A stretch of 64,000 bases of DNA, from NCBI RefSeq assembly GCF_003732265.1, contig NZ_MOBK01000006.1:806001-870000 (forward strand), written 5' to 3'. The position numbers and the translations under genes were made by a program. Source of the stretch: Pseudomonas brassicacearum (GTDB taxonomy: Bacteria; Pseudomonadota; Gammaproteobacteria; Pseudomonadales; Pseudomonadaceae). Positions 9,219 to 18,427 of this stretch are shown in pieces; position 1 is the first letter of the stretch, and every line of letters starts with the position of its first letter. The notes under the pieces are model-generated. The model had not been told where the DNA came from and did not search any database. It was given only the letters and a program-made list of their open reading frames with translations.

Positions 9219-11057
9219 ATGAAACGCAGGCCGAACGACACGATTACCTGGGGCATGATGCTCCGCAAACTGCCGACGATCGCCAGAGCCATCCCCCGCG
9301 TGGTGAAAGGCCTGAAAGTCGCCAACGTCAAGGATCCGACCCAACCGTGTGGCCTGGGCTGGTGTTTCGAACAGGCGACGTTGCGCAATCCCGATGGCCC
9401 CGCGTTACTGCAGGGCGACGTGACGCTGACCTATACGCAGGTCAATCAGTGGGCGAATCGCATTGCCCATCATCTGATTACCCAAGGCATCGGCAAGGGT
9501 GACGTGGTCGCGGTCTTCATCGAGAACCGCCCGGAACTGCTGGTGACGATTCTGGCGGTGGCCAAGGTCGGCGCGATCAGCGCGTTGCTCAACACCTCGC
9601 AGACCCGCGATACCCTTGCGCACAGCCTGAACCTGGTGGCCCCGGTGGCGATCATTGTCGGTGGCGAGCTGGTCCCGGCGTTTGCCCAGGTCCGCGAACG
9701 GGTGTCCATCGCGCCGGCGCGAACCTGGTTCGTCGCCGATCAAGACACCCATAGCCACCCGGGCATTGCCCCCGACGGCTTCATCAACCTGATGACTGCC
9801 AGTGTCGACGCGGTCGACGACAACCCAGCCAGCAGCCAGCAGGTTTTTTTCGACGATCCTTGCTTCTATATCTACACCTCGGGCACCACCGGATTGCCCA
9901 AGGCCGGCGTGTTCAAGCACGGGCGCTGGATGCGCAGCTCCGCCAGTTTCGGCCTGATCGCCCTGGACATGCAGCCGCACGACATCGTCTATTGCACCTT
10001 GCCGCTGTATCACGCCACCGGGCTCTGCGTGTGCTGGGGCTCGGCCATCAACGGTGCCTCGGGGTTTGCCATCCGCCGCAAGTTCAGCGCCAGCCAATTC
10101 TGGAATGACGTACGCAAATACCACGCGACCACCCTCGGCTACGTCGGCGAACTGTGCCGCTATCTGGTGGATCAACCCACCTGCGCCGAGGACAGCCAGC
10201 ACGGCGTGACAAAGATGATCGGCAACGGTTTGCGACCCGGCGCGTGGGACGCCTTCAAGAGCCGTTTCGGTGTCGAGCATATCTGTGAACTGTATGCGGC
10301 CAGCGACGGCAACATCGGCTTCACCAACATTCTCAATTTTGACCACACCATCGGTTTCTCGCTGATGGCCTGGGAACTGGTGGCCTACGACCACGACAGC
10401 GGCCAGCCGATTCGCAACGCCAAGGGTTTCATGAACAAAGTGGCCAAGGGCGCACAGGGTTTGTTGCTGGCGAGGATCGACGACAAGGCGCCGCTGGACG
10501 GCTACACCGATCCGCAAAAGACCGAAAAAGTCGTGCTGCATGATGTGTTCAAGAAGGGCGATCGGTACTTCAACACCGGTGACCTCCTGCGCAACATTGG
10601 TTTCGGCCATGCGCAATTCGTCGACCGTTTGGGCGACACCTACCGCTGGAAGGGCGAGAACGTCTCGACCACGGAAGTGGAAAACATTCTTCTGCAACAC
10701 CCGCACATCGCCGAAGCCGTGGCCTATGGCGTAGAAGTCCACAACACCAACGGGCGTGCCGGCATGGCGGCGATTACCCCGGCCGAATCCCTGGCCACCC
10801 TGGACTTCAGCGAACTGCTGGATTTCGCTCGCCAGCAAATGCCGGCTTATGCGGTGCCGCTGTTCCTGCGAGTGAAGGTGAAAATGGAAACCACCGGGAC
10901 CTTCAAATACCAGAAGACACGCCTCAAGGACGAAGCCTTCGACCCCGGCAAAACCGGCGATGACCCGATCTACGCCTGGCTGCCCGGCACCCAGACTTAC
11001 GTGCAGGTGACCGAGCAGGTGCTGGCGGATATTCACGGCGGCAAGTACCGCTATTGA
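9219..11057 (+). CDS. Long-chain acyl-CoA synthetase, FATP/FadD6 type
   Basis: A 612-residue adenylate-forming enzyme from MKRRPNDTI, with GGGAGC just upstream; an upstream Met would add 14 residues. The ATP/AMP signature YIYTSGTTGLPKAG lies at about residues 220-233. The second motif is YNTGDLL-like (RYFNTGDLLRNIG), and DRLGDTYRWKGENVST supplies the hinge and adenylate-binding Asp. It would activate fatty acids to acyl-CoA at the inner membrane. The sequence resembles fatty-acid-transport-protein-type very-long-chain synthetases more than classical FadD. It stands alone, with an ankyrin gene 96 bp downstream. Confidence 0.9.
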   Translation: MKRRPNDTITWGMMLRKLPTIARAIPRVVKGLKVANVKDPTQPCGLGWCFEQATLRNPDGPALLQGDVTLTYTQVNQWANRIAHHLITQGIGKGDVVAVFIENRPELLVTILAVAKVGAISALLNTSQTRDTLAHSLNLVAPVAIIVGGELVPAFAQVRERVSIAPARTWFVADQDTHSHPGIAPDGFINLMTASVDAVDDNPASSQQVFFDDPCFYIYTSGTTGLPKAGVFKHGRWMRSSASFGLIALDMQPHDIVYCTLPLYHATGLCVCWGSAINGASGFAIRRKFSASQFWNDVRKYHATTLGYVGELCRYLVDQPTCAEDSQHGVTKMIGNGLRPGAWDAFKSRFGVEHICELYAASDGNIGFTNILNFDHTIGFSLMAWELVAYDHDSGQPIRNAKGFMNKVAKGAQGLLLARIDDKAPLDGYTDPQKTEKVVLHDVFKKGDRYFNTGDLLRNIGFGHAQFVDRLGDTYRWKGENVSTTEVENILLQHPHIAEAVAYGVEVHNTNGRAGMAAITPAESLATLDFSELLDFARQQMPAYAVPLFLRVKVKMETTGTFKYQKTRLKDEAFDPGKTGDDPIYAWLPGTQTYVQVTEQVLADIHGGKYRY

Positions 11058-11153
11058 ATGTGCCTATGGCCGCCCTTGAGAAAAAACAAGTGACAGCGTG
11101 GGGGCTGCTCGGGAAACTGTCGGCTTTGCGAATAACCGAACAGGGAGCCCCCG

Positions 11154-11672
11154 ATGTCAGACCAAAGCCGCCAGATGACCCCCGAAGAAGCCGCTGAATT
11201 TGCCGAACAGGTATTCAATAAGGCGCGCGAGGGCGATGCGGCCATGATGGCTGCGCTGCTGACCAAAGGCCTGCCGCCCAACCTGCGTAACCACAAGGGC
11301 GACACCTTGCTGATGCTGGCCGCCTACCACGGCCACGTGGACACCGTGAAAGTCCTGCTCGAACACAAGGCCGATCCGGAAATCCGCAACGACAACGGCC
11401 AGAGCCCGATTGCCGGTGCCGCGTTCAAGGGCGACCTGGCGGTGGTCAAGGCCTTGGTCGAGGGCGGCGCGCAAGTGGAAGGTTCATCGTTTGATGGCCG
11501 TACTGCGCTGATGATGGCGGCGATGTTCAACCGTGTCGAAATCGTCGACTACCTGATCAGCAAAGGTGCCGATCCGAAAGCCAAGGACGCCGACGGCGTG
11601 TCGGTCCTCGATGCCGCGAAAACCCTCGGCGCAGTTGACACTATCGCCCAGCTGGAAAAACTGATTGGCTGA
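11154..11672 (+). CDS. Ankyrin-repeat protein
   Basis: A 172-residue soluble protein. After a helical N-terminus (about 40 residues) come three to four ankyrin repeats, seen as the successive phrases DTLLMLAAYHGHVDTVKVLL, SPIAGAAFKGDLAVVKALV and TALMMAAMFNRVEIVDYLI. It probably acts through protein-protein binding; no partner is evident. No signal peptide is visible. The start follows CAGGGAGCC. Small ankyrin proteins of this length are common in pseudomonads. Confidence 0.88.
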   Translation: MSDQSRQMTPEEAAEFAEQVFNKAREGDAAMMAALLTKGLPPNLRNHKGDTLLMLAAYHGHVDTVKVLLEHKADPEIRNDNGQSPIAGAAFKGDLAVVKALVEGGAQVEGSSFDGRTALMMAAMFNRVEIVDYLISKGADPKAKDADGVSVLDAAKTLGAVDTIAQLEKLIG

Positions 11673-11681
11673 CAGTATGTC

Positions 11682-11745
11682 TTCGCGAGCAGGCTCGCTC
11701 CCACAGGAGGATGCATTCCAAAGTCGGAGCGAGCCTGCTCGCGAA
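11682..11745. repeat. REP-like pair, compact
   Basis: Two inverted copies of the GGAGCGAGCCTGCTCGCGAA arm with only about 20 nt between them, in the tail-to-tail order opposite to the copy at 8484. It lies after the ankyrin gene. Confidence 0.8.
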
Positions 11746-11811
11746 TGGGCCAAACGCAATCAATGCGCTATCCTTCGCGCCCTCAAAATTCATTCGCTAC
11801 AGGATCACCTC

Positions 11812-12342
11812 ATGAAAGCCGCACTCGTCGAACTCATCAGCAAAATCAGCTCCGGGTGCATGAGCGATGACGAAATCCTCAAGGTCGCTGACGAAGCGGC
11901 TCAGGCTTATGCCGATCCTCAGGCTTTCCTGATAGCCAACCCGGATATCAATTACGACGACACCTTCCCGATCCCGCTGGGTGAATGGGTGGTGGTCGGC
12001 AGCCTGCCGGAGACGGTGCTGTTCCAGGCCGATACCTACATGGACTTGTTCGCCCAGATCGTCGCCTCGTTCGGCCCTGGCGTTGATTTCAATATCAAAC
12101 CCAAGCAACTGGCCAAGACCGAAGCCCTGACCGCGCTCAACCGCATCCAGGTGCAGATGGGCAGCATGAACAAGGAAAACGGCGGTTACACGCTGATGAA
12201 CTTCAGCCAGTTGCTCGACGACGAGCTGCAAGTGGTGCTGGTCTACGGCAACGACGTGCCGCGCGTGCTGGAGCTGTGCGCCGAAGTCGGCATCACCGCT
12301 GCGCCGTCGCTGGAAGCGCTGAAGATCGCGATTCACGTATAA
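11812..12342 (+). CDS. Conserved hypothetical acidic protein
   Basis: A 176-residue acidic, soluble protein from MKAALVELISK. The upstream in-frame extension runs through the REP element and is not coding. The fold looks alternating alpha/beta: an N-terminal helix, then SFPIPLGEWVVVGSLPETV-like strands, and a C-terminal ELCAEVGITAAPSLEALKIAI helix-strand. There is no signal peptide and no recognised catalytic motif. It is a single-gene unit between REP elements. I do not assign a function. Confidence 0.75.
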   Translation: MKAALVELISKISSGCMSDDEILKVADEAAQAYADPQAFLIANPDINYDDTFPIPLGEWVVVGSLPETVLFQADTYMDLFAQIVASFGPGVDFNIKPKQLAKTEALTALNRIQVQMGSMNKENGGYTLMNFSQLLDDELQVVLVYGNDVPRVLELCAEVGITAAPSLEALKIAIHV

Positions 12343-12406
12343 AAAGCGGAACCCTCGCAACGCCCGGCTATCCTAAGGGTGCACATCACTCTTAGGGAGC
12401 GTCACC

Positions 12407-12598
12407 ATGGGTTCTACGTTCAACAGCCTGGTCGCCTTGATCATTTTCGTGCTGGATATCTGGGCCATCATCAACGTGTTTAAAAGTGGCGCCACCACCG
12501 GGATGAAAATCCTCTGGGTGCTGTTGATCGCGTTCCTGCCGGTGTTGGGCCTGATCATCTGGGCCATTGCCGGGCCACGGGGCAACGTGCGGGTCTGA
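12407..12598 (+). CDS. PLDc_N-domain small membrane protein
   Basis: A 63-residue protein consisting essentially of two transmembrane helices. The pattern VLDIWAIINVFKSG and the WVLLIAFLPVLGLIIWAIAGPRG ending fit the PLDc_N family (the membrane module of cardiolipin synthases that also occurs alone). AGGGAGC lies 6 nt upstream of the ATG. The role is unknown; stand-alone members are common in Pseudomonas. Confidence 0.82.
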   Translation: MGSTFNSLVALIIFVLDIWAIINVFKSGATTGMKILWVLLIAFLPVLGLIIWAIAGPRGNVRV

Positions 12599-12614
12599 GC
12601 CAACACTTTCCCCC

Positions 12615-12703
12615 TGTGGGAGTGAGCCTGCTCGCGATAGCGGCACCACATCCAACATCAATGTGAGAGGCAAACCGCTTTCGCGAGCAGGCTCACTCCT
12701 ACA
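12615..12703. repeat. REP-like inverted repeat
   Basis: Arms TGTGGGAGTGAGCCTGCTCG and its complement, about 40 nt apart. It separates the PLDc_N gene from speE. Confidence 0.85.
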
Positions 12704-12851
12704 AAGGGATTGAGGTGAGCCGATCAAGAGGTTCGACCTGTCATCTTCCGCGACGTAGAATGCGCGCCTTTCCTGGTTAATCGAGCCGCTCGATTGGCCA
12801 TCATGGGCGGGTAACCGTCCGTTGCCACCCGCATTCATCGGAGCACTTCCC

Positions 12852-13727
<876 letters not shown>

Positions 13728-13746
13728 AGGTTGTACCCAACCCCAA

Positions 13747-13836
13747 TGTGGGAGCGGGCTTGCTCGCGAACGCGGTAGTTCAATCGACAGATATATTGAC
13801 TGAACCACCGCATTCGCGAGCAAGCCCGCTCCCACA
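13747..13836. repeat. REP-like inverted repeat
   Basis: Arms TGTGGGAGCGGGCTTGCTCG and its complement, about 40 nt apart, after speE. It is a sequence variant (GGGCTTGC core) of the family at 8484. Confidence 0.85.
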
Positions 13837-13944
13837 AGGGGCATGTGTTTCCTGTCAGAACACCGCAATTCGTTTGAACGATCAGTCAGCGCAAAAGTCC
13901 AGATGCATGTAAGCCCATCCATGGGCTTTATCGAGGAGGCACTG

Positions 13945-14178
13945 ATGCAAAAGTGGAAAATCACTTTCGTGGATGATCACGGTGAAACAGTCGATGAAGT
14001 CTTTGAGTGCGACGAGTGCCCGGACAACGAGCACGCCGCCAAACTCATCAAGGCCCGACTCCTGCCTGTCGCCGCCGAACTGGATCTGAACGATCTGGAA
14101 GGGCGAACTCCCGATGCGACCGTCAAAAGTCTAAAGACCCAGAACAGCATACAAATCCTCGGCATCCAGCCAATCTGA
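13945..14178 (+). CDS. Small acidic hypothetical protein
   Basis: A 77-residue protein from MQKWKITFVDDHG. The start is chosen because GAGGAGG lies 6 nt before the ATG, while the upstream Met extension lacks a ribosome-binding site. It has a strand-rich N-terminus and a helical centre (HAAKLIKARLLPVAAELDL). Two cysteines (ECDECPD) are close together but no metal site is convincing. The family is unknown. Confidence 0.65.
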   Translation: MQKWKITFVDDHGETVDEVFECDECPDNEHAAKLIKARLLPVAAELDLNDLEGRTPDATVKSLKTQNSIQILGIQPI

Positions 14179-14301
14179 ACCTCGCCTGTCTCATTCTCAT
14201 CCAGGCCTTGGCAGCAGCTCTCTCTTGAGACTACTCTGCAATCGAGATCAGCGAATGGATCGCTAAGGTCTGGTCTTGTCAGCTACATGCTTGCTTCCCT
14301 C

Positions 14302-14343
14302 CGGCAACGAGGTTGCCGCATCGCGCGCACCACTCGGTTGCGC
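14302..14343. other. Two adjacent inverted repeats upstream of the RraB-like gene
   Basis: CGGCAAC-GAG-GTTGCCG at 14302-14318 is a perfect 7-bp stem. It is followed by a looser CGCGCACC / GGTTGCGCG stem to about 14343. There is no T-tract. They could be a terminator remnant for the small gene ending at 14178, or mRNA structure in the leader of the gene at 14392. Confidence 0.35.
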
Positions 14344-14391
14344 GTGCCGGGAATACGGAAAGTCTATCCATCACTATGAAGGGGACGATTC

Positions 14392-14733
14392 ATGAGCACA
14401 GCCTATCAAGAAGACATCAGCAGCTCGGTGCTGCGCCGCATGAAAGAAGGCGGTTTCGACTTTTCAAGATTCCACCCCATCGAGTTCTACGCCATTTTTC
14501 CCGACGAGGAGCGGGCCCGCAGAGCAGCAGGTCATTACCGTGGTGAATCCCTGAATGCGCAAATCAGTGTGCGCGACGACGGTGCATGGGCGCTCGAACT
14601 GAGCAAAGTCATGTACGCCACTTACGATGACATCGGCGATTTCGAGCAAGGCTTCGAGGCAGTGGTCGAGCCTCTGGGCGGCATCATCGAAGGATGGGGC
14701 GTCAAGCAGGAGGTACGAGGGCTACTCGCATAA
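14392..14733 (+). CDS. RraB-family protein (ribonuclease E inhibitor-like)
   Basis: A 113-residue acidic protein. The pattern of an N-terminal helix (LRRMKEGGFDFSRFHPIEFY), alternating strands and a closing EGWGVKQEV fits the RraB/DUF695-like fold, whose E. coli member binds RNase E and modulates mRNA decay. Identity with true RraB is unproven; several paralogues of this fold in Pseudomonas have no known role. GGGGAC lies just upstream of the ATG. A strong terminator follows. Confidence 0.7.
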   Translation: MSTAYQEDISSSVLRRMKEGGFDFSRFHPIEFYAIFPDEERARRAAGHYRGESLNAQISVRDDGAWALELSKVMYATYDDIGDFEQGFEAVVEPLGGIIEGWGVKQEVRGLLA

Positions 14734-14758
14734 TCCTATGAACAGTGACACGCACTAA

Positions 14759-14784
14759 CGGCTGACCTTCGGGTTGGCCGTTTT
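14759..14784 (+). terminator. Intrinsic terminator of the RraB-like gene
   Basis: A stem CGGCTGACC / GGTTGGCCG with a TTCG tetraloop is followed by TTTT. It lies 25 bp after the stop at 14733. Confidence 0.8.
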
Positions 14785-14840
14785 AGTTTGCGGGGGTCGT
14801 AAAACACGTCCGGCAAAACCCTGAAACAAGAATCCGGCGC

Positions 14841-14864
14841 AAAAAAAACCGCCTGAGCAGGCGG
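14841..14864 (-). terminator. Minus-strand intrinsic terminator without an obvious gene
   Basis: An A8 tract followed by CCGCCTG-AG-CAGGCGG. Read on the minus strand this is a 7-bp GC stem followed by eight T residues, the textbook form. No minus-strand coding gene lies upstream of it (that is, to the right), so it may end a small RNA or back up plus-strand termination. Confidence 0.6.
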
Positions 14865-15128
14865 CTAAAGGGAAGTTCGGGCTGTTTTTCCAGCGAATGC
14901 GCGGATTATCCGCACCGGCGGCCGGGCAGTGAAATCAACTCTGACTATGCTGGTGATAGGCGACAACGTCGCCTTGCAATGAAGCGGGGGCTGTCAGGTT
15001 GGGGCGTTTGCTGCACAGGAATGGTGCGATGCAAACGCGGCGATTATCCAACCGATTGATATAAAAGCGTTTCTGCCGCTGGCACGGGCCTTGCGATGCC
15101 TAGATGTCCGGGTGACAAGGAGTACGGC
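14865..15128. other. Intergenic region before the ATP-grasp operon
   Basis: 264 bp without a credible ORF. It should hold the promoter of the ATP-grasp operon. A small hairpin GGCGAC-AAC-GTCGCC lies near 14958-14972. A minus-strand RNA ending at the terminator at 14841 would have to start here. Confidence 0.4.
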
Positions 15129-16538
15129 ATGATCCGCACCTATTTTGATGAAATGTACGATGCCGGCGGCCAGGTCCGTCCGCATTATCGGGAGTTTGCC
15201 CGTTGGCTGGCCGAAACGCCTGACGAGCTTCTGGCACAACGGCGACGCGAGGCCGATCTGTTATTTCATCGCGCCGGGATTACCTTCACGCTCTATGGGG
15301 ACGAGCAGGGGACAGAGCGCCTGATTCCTTTCGATACCATCCCCCGCAGTATTCCTGCCAGTGAATGGCGGGTCGTCGAGCGCGGCTGCATTCAGCGGGT
15401 CAAGGCACTGAACATGTTCCTTGCCGACCTCTATCACGAGCAGCGCATCATCAAGGCCGGCATCATCCCGGCCGAGCAAGTGCTGGCCAACGAGCAATAC
15501 CAGTTGGCGATGCAAGGGCTGGATCTGCACCGGGATATCTATTCGCACATCTCTGGCGTCGATCTGGTGCGCGACGGCGACGGCACGTACTACGTGCTCG
15601 AAGACAACCTGCGGACACCGAGCGGCGTGAGTTACATGCTCGAAGACCGCAAGATGATGATGCGCCTGTTCCCCGAACTGTTCGCGGCGCAACGCATTGC
15701 GCCTATCGATCACTATCCGAATCTGCTTCTGGATACCCTGAAAAGCTCCAGCCCGATCGACAACCCGAGTGTGGTGGTGCTGACGCCGGGTCGCTTCAAC
15801 AGCGCGTTTTTCGAGCATGCCTTTCTAGCTCGGGAGATGGGGGTTGAACTGGTGGAGGGTGCAGACCTGTTCGTGCGCGACGACAAGGTGTTCATGCGCA
15901 CCACGGACGGGCCGAAAGCCGTCGACGTGATCTACCGTCGCCTCGACGACGCGTTCCTCGATCCCCTGGCGTTCAATCCGGACTCGATGCTCGGCGTTCC
16001 GGGGCTGCTGTCGTCGTACCGTTCCGGCAACGTCGTGCTGGCGAATGCCATCGGCACCGGGGTGGCAGACGACAAGTCGGTGTACCCGTTTGTCACCGAC
16101 ATGATCCGGTTCTACCTCGACGAAGAACCGATCCTGAAGAACGTGCCGACCTTCCAGTGCCGCAATCCCTCTGAATTGTCCCACGTACTGGCCAACCTTC
16201 CGGATCTGGTGGTCAAGGAAACCCAGGGCTCCGGCGGTTACGGAATGCTGGTGGGGCCGGCGGCGACGGCGGCGGAAATCGAATCGTTCCGTGCACGGAT
16301 CAAAGCCAAGCCCCACGCGTACATCGCGCAACCGACGTTGTCCCTGTCGACCTGTCCGACCTTTGTCGAAAACGGCATTGCGCCACGCCACATCGACCTG
16401 CGTCCGTTTGTATTGTCTGGCCGCGAAACCCGGGTCGTGCCCGGCGGTTTGACCCGTGTCGCCCTGCGTGAAGGCTCCCTGGTGGTGAATTCCTCCCAGG
16501 GTGGCGGAACCAAGGACACCTGGGTGGTCGAGGATTGA
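15129..16538 (+). CDS. Circularly permuted ATP-grasp type 2 protein
   Basis: A 469-residue protein of the circularly permuted ATP-grasp family (formerly DUF404/DUF407). The start MIRTYFDEMYD follows AAGGAG; an 11-residue upstream extension is possible. Visible elements are the nucleotide-binding GTYYVLEDNLRTPSGVSY and the late VVKETQGSGGYGMLVGP loop. The family is expected to form peptide-like amide bonds, but no substrate is known. It begins a three-gene operon with an alpha-E protein (12 bp on) and a transglutaminase. Confidence 0.9.
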   Translation: MIRTYFDEMYDAGGQVRPHYREFARWLAETPDELLAQRRREADLLFHRAGITFTLYGDEQGTERLIPFDTIPRSIPASEWRVVERGCIQRVKALNMFLADLYHEQRIIKAGIIPAEQVLANEQYQLAMQGLDLHRDIYSHISGVDLVRDGDGTYYVLEDNLRTPSGVSYMLEDRKMMMRLFPELFAAQRIAPIDHYPNLLLDTLKSSSPIDNPSVVVLTPGRFNSAFFEHAFLAREMGVELVEGADLFVRDDKVFMRTTDGPKAVDVIYRRLDDAFLDPLAFNPDSMLGVPGLLSSYRSGNVVLANAIGTGVADDKSVYPFVTDMIRFYLDEEPILKNVPTFQCRNPSELSHVLANLPDLVVKETQGSGGYGMLVGPAATAAEIESFRARIKAKPHAYIAQPTLSLSTCPTFVENGIAPRHIDLRPFVLSGRETRVVPGGLTRVALREGSLVVNSSQGGGTKDTWVVED

Positions 16539-16550
16539 AGGAAGCCTGCC

Positions 16551-17501
16551 ATGTTAAGTAGAACTGCCTCGGATTTGTATTGGATGTCGCGTTACCTGGA
16601 GCGGGCGGAAAACCTCGCACGGATGCTCGACATCAGTTATTCGCTGTCGTTGATGCCGCAGGATGGTCGCGGTGACGGTCTGCACGAACTCGCGATGCCG
16701 TTGTTGATTACCGGCACCCTGGACGATTACCTGGAGCGCCACGGCGAATTGCATGCCGAACGGCTGCTGCATTTCTTCGCCCTCGATGCGGCCAACCCGG
16801 CGAGCATCTACAGCTGCCTCGGTTCGGCGCGAGCCAGTGCCCATGCGGTGCGTGGGCGAATCACCGCCGACATGTGGGAAAACATCAACGCTACGTGGCT
16901 GGAAATTCGCGGGATCGCCGAACAGGGCTTGAGCCGCTACGGCATGAGCCGTTTTTGCGAGTGGATCAAGGAACGTTCCCACCTGTTCCGGGGCGCGTCC
17001 TACGGCACCATCATGCGTAACGATGCGTTCCGCTTCATTCGTCTGGGGACGTTTATCGAAAGGGCCGACAACACGCTGCGCCTGCTCGATGCGCGCTACG
17101 AAATGGCCGGTGATCAAGCCGAAGCGGTCAGTGACGGCACGGCGCACGCCTATTACCAGTGGAGCGCCTTGCTGCGTGCGCTGTCGTCGTTCGAGGCGTA
17201 CACCGAGATCTACCGCGACGCCCCCGGTGCCCGGCATGTGGCGGAGTTGCTGTTACTGCGGGCCGATGTACCGCGCTCCTTGCGAGCCTGCACTGAAGAA
17301 ATCGACCAGATCCTCGCCAGCCTGCCGGGGGCCAACGGCCGTCCCGCGCAACGCCTGGCCGCCGAGATCGACGCACGCCTGCGCTACACCGGCATCACCG
17401 AAATTCTCGACGAAGGCCTGCACGCCTGGCTGACCGAATTCATCCCGCTGGTGCGCCAGTTGGGTAACGCCATTCACAGTTCTTACCTGGAGGCTGCATG
17501 A
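16551..17501 (+). CDS. Alpha-E domain protein
   Basis: A 316-residue almost wholly helical protein of the alpha-E (DUF403) family. The N-terminus SRTASDLYWMSRYLERAENL is its signature, and a second conserved segment FRFIRLGTFIERADNTLRL repeats the same motif mid-protein. No catalytic residues are known for the family. It always travels with the ATP-grasp and transglutaminase genes, as here, which suggests a shared peptide-tagging or modification pathway (inference). Its stop overlaps the next start by 4 bp. Confidence 0.9.
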   Translation: MLSRTASDLYWMSRYLERAENLARMLDISYSLSLMPQDGRGDGLHELAMPLLITGTLDDYLERHGELHAERLLHFFALDAANPASIYSCLGSARASAHAVRGRITADMWENINATWLEIRGIAEQGLSRYGMSRFCEWIKERSHLFRGASYGTIMRNDAFRFIRLGTFIERADNTLRLLDARYEMAGDQAEAVSDGTAHAYYQWSALLRALSSFEAYTEIYRDAPGARHVAELLLLRADVPRSLRACTEEIDQILASLPGANGRPAQRLAAEIDARLRYTGITEILDEGLHAWLTEFIPLVRQLGNAIHSSYLEAA

Positions 17502-18307
17502 GACTTTCCATAAGCCACGAAACCACCTATCACTATGAAGATCAGGTGCGGGCGAGCATCCAGTACCTGCGACTGACACCCCACGACAGCGAACGCCAGC
17601 ACGTGCTCAGCTGGCAACTCGACCTGCCGCGCCCGGTACGCGCGCAACTCGACCCGTTCGGCAATATCCTGCACGTGCTGACCATGGACGAGCCGCACGA
17701 GGCGATCATCATCGGCGCCCGTGGTCAGGTGGATATTGATGAACTGCGCGAAGCCGAGCATGAGAGCCAGTCGGCGCTGCCGTTCCTGCGTTTCACCCGG
17801 CTGACCGAAGCCGACGAAGCCTTGCGAGCGTTCGCGCAAAAGGAATGCAAGACCCGTCGGGATCGCACCGCGCTGATCGACTTGATGCATGGCCTGAACC
17901 AGCACATGACCTACACGCCGGGCTCGACCGAAGTCGACACCAGCGCGGCCCAGTCCTTTGCCGGACGTTCCGGCGTCTGCCAGGACCACACCCATGCGTT
18001 TCTCGCTTGCGCGCGAAGCCTGGGCATTCCGTCGCGGTATGTGTCGGGTTATCTGTACAGCGAGAACAGCGAACACCTGGCCAGTCATGCCTGGGCAGAA
18101 GCGTGGCTGGATGATGCGTGGTACAGCTTTGACGTGACCAACGAATTGGCCCGCCCGGAACGGCATTTGAAACTGGCGGTGGGCCTGGATTACCTGGATG
18201 CCTGCCCGGTACGCGGAATGCGCCGGGGCGGCGGGTGCGAGCAGATGCATGCAAAGGTGTTTGTGTCGCCGACACCGATGCCGGTTATCTCCGTTCAACA
18301 GCAATAA
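17498..18307 (+). CDS. Transglutaminase-like cysteine protease
   Basis: A 269-residue protein with an N-terminal beta-rich domain (about 1-80) and a papain-like core. The catalytic Cys is C161 in GRSGVCQDHTHAF, the His in ASHAWAEAWL (about 197) and the Asp in WYSFDVTN (about 212). The family includes peptidases and amide-forming enzymes. It is translationally coupled to the alpha-E gene by an ATGA overlap. In many genomes an Anbu (HslV-like) proteasome gene accompanies this trio. None is next to it here, where a REP element and an unrelated gene follow. Confidence 0.9.
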   Translation: MRLSISHETTYHYEDQVRASIQYLRLTPHDSERQHVLSWQLDLPRPVRAQLDPFGNILHVLTMDEPHEAIIIGARGQVDIDELREAEHESQSALPFLRFTRLTEADEALRAFAQKECKTRRDRTALIDLMHGLNQHMTYTPGSTEVDTSAAQSFAGRSGVCQDHTHAFLACARSLGIPSRYVSGYLYSENSEHLASHAWAEAWLDDAWYSFDVTNELARPERHLKLAVGLDYLDACPVRGMRRGGGCEQMHAKVFVSPTPMPVISVQQQ

Positions 18308-18328
18308 TCAGGAGCGTCACAAATCCCT

Positions 18329-18414
18329 TGTAGGAGTGAGCCTGCTCGCGATAGCGGTCTTCCAGTCAGCAAATCTGTGACTGACACACCGCTATCGCGA
18401 GCAGGCTCACTCCT
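18329..18414. repeat. REP-like inverted repeat
   Basis: Arms TGTAGGAGTGAGCCTGCTCG and its complement, about 38 nt apart. It lies between convergent genes and may act as a bidirectional terminator. Confidence 0.85.
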
Positions 18415-18427
18415 TGGGGGAATACTG

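Noticed and set aside
9405..11036. A 543-codon open frame on the minus strand
   Set aside because: Antisense to the acyl-CoA synthetase; no ribosome-binding site and shadow-frame composition.
11812..12342. Possible type VI secretion immunity protein
   Set aside because: Size and acidity would fit, but no toxin or secretion gene lies nearby and no immunity-family motif is visible.
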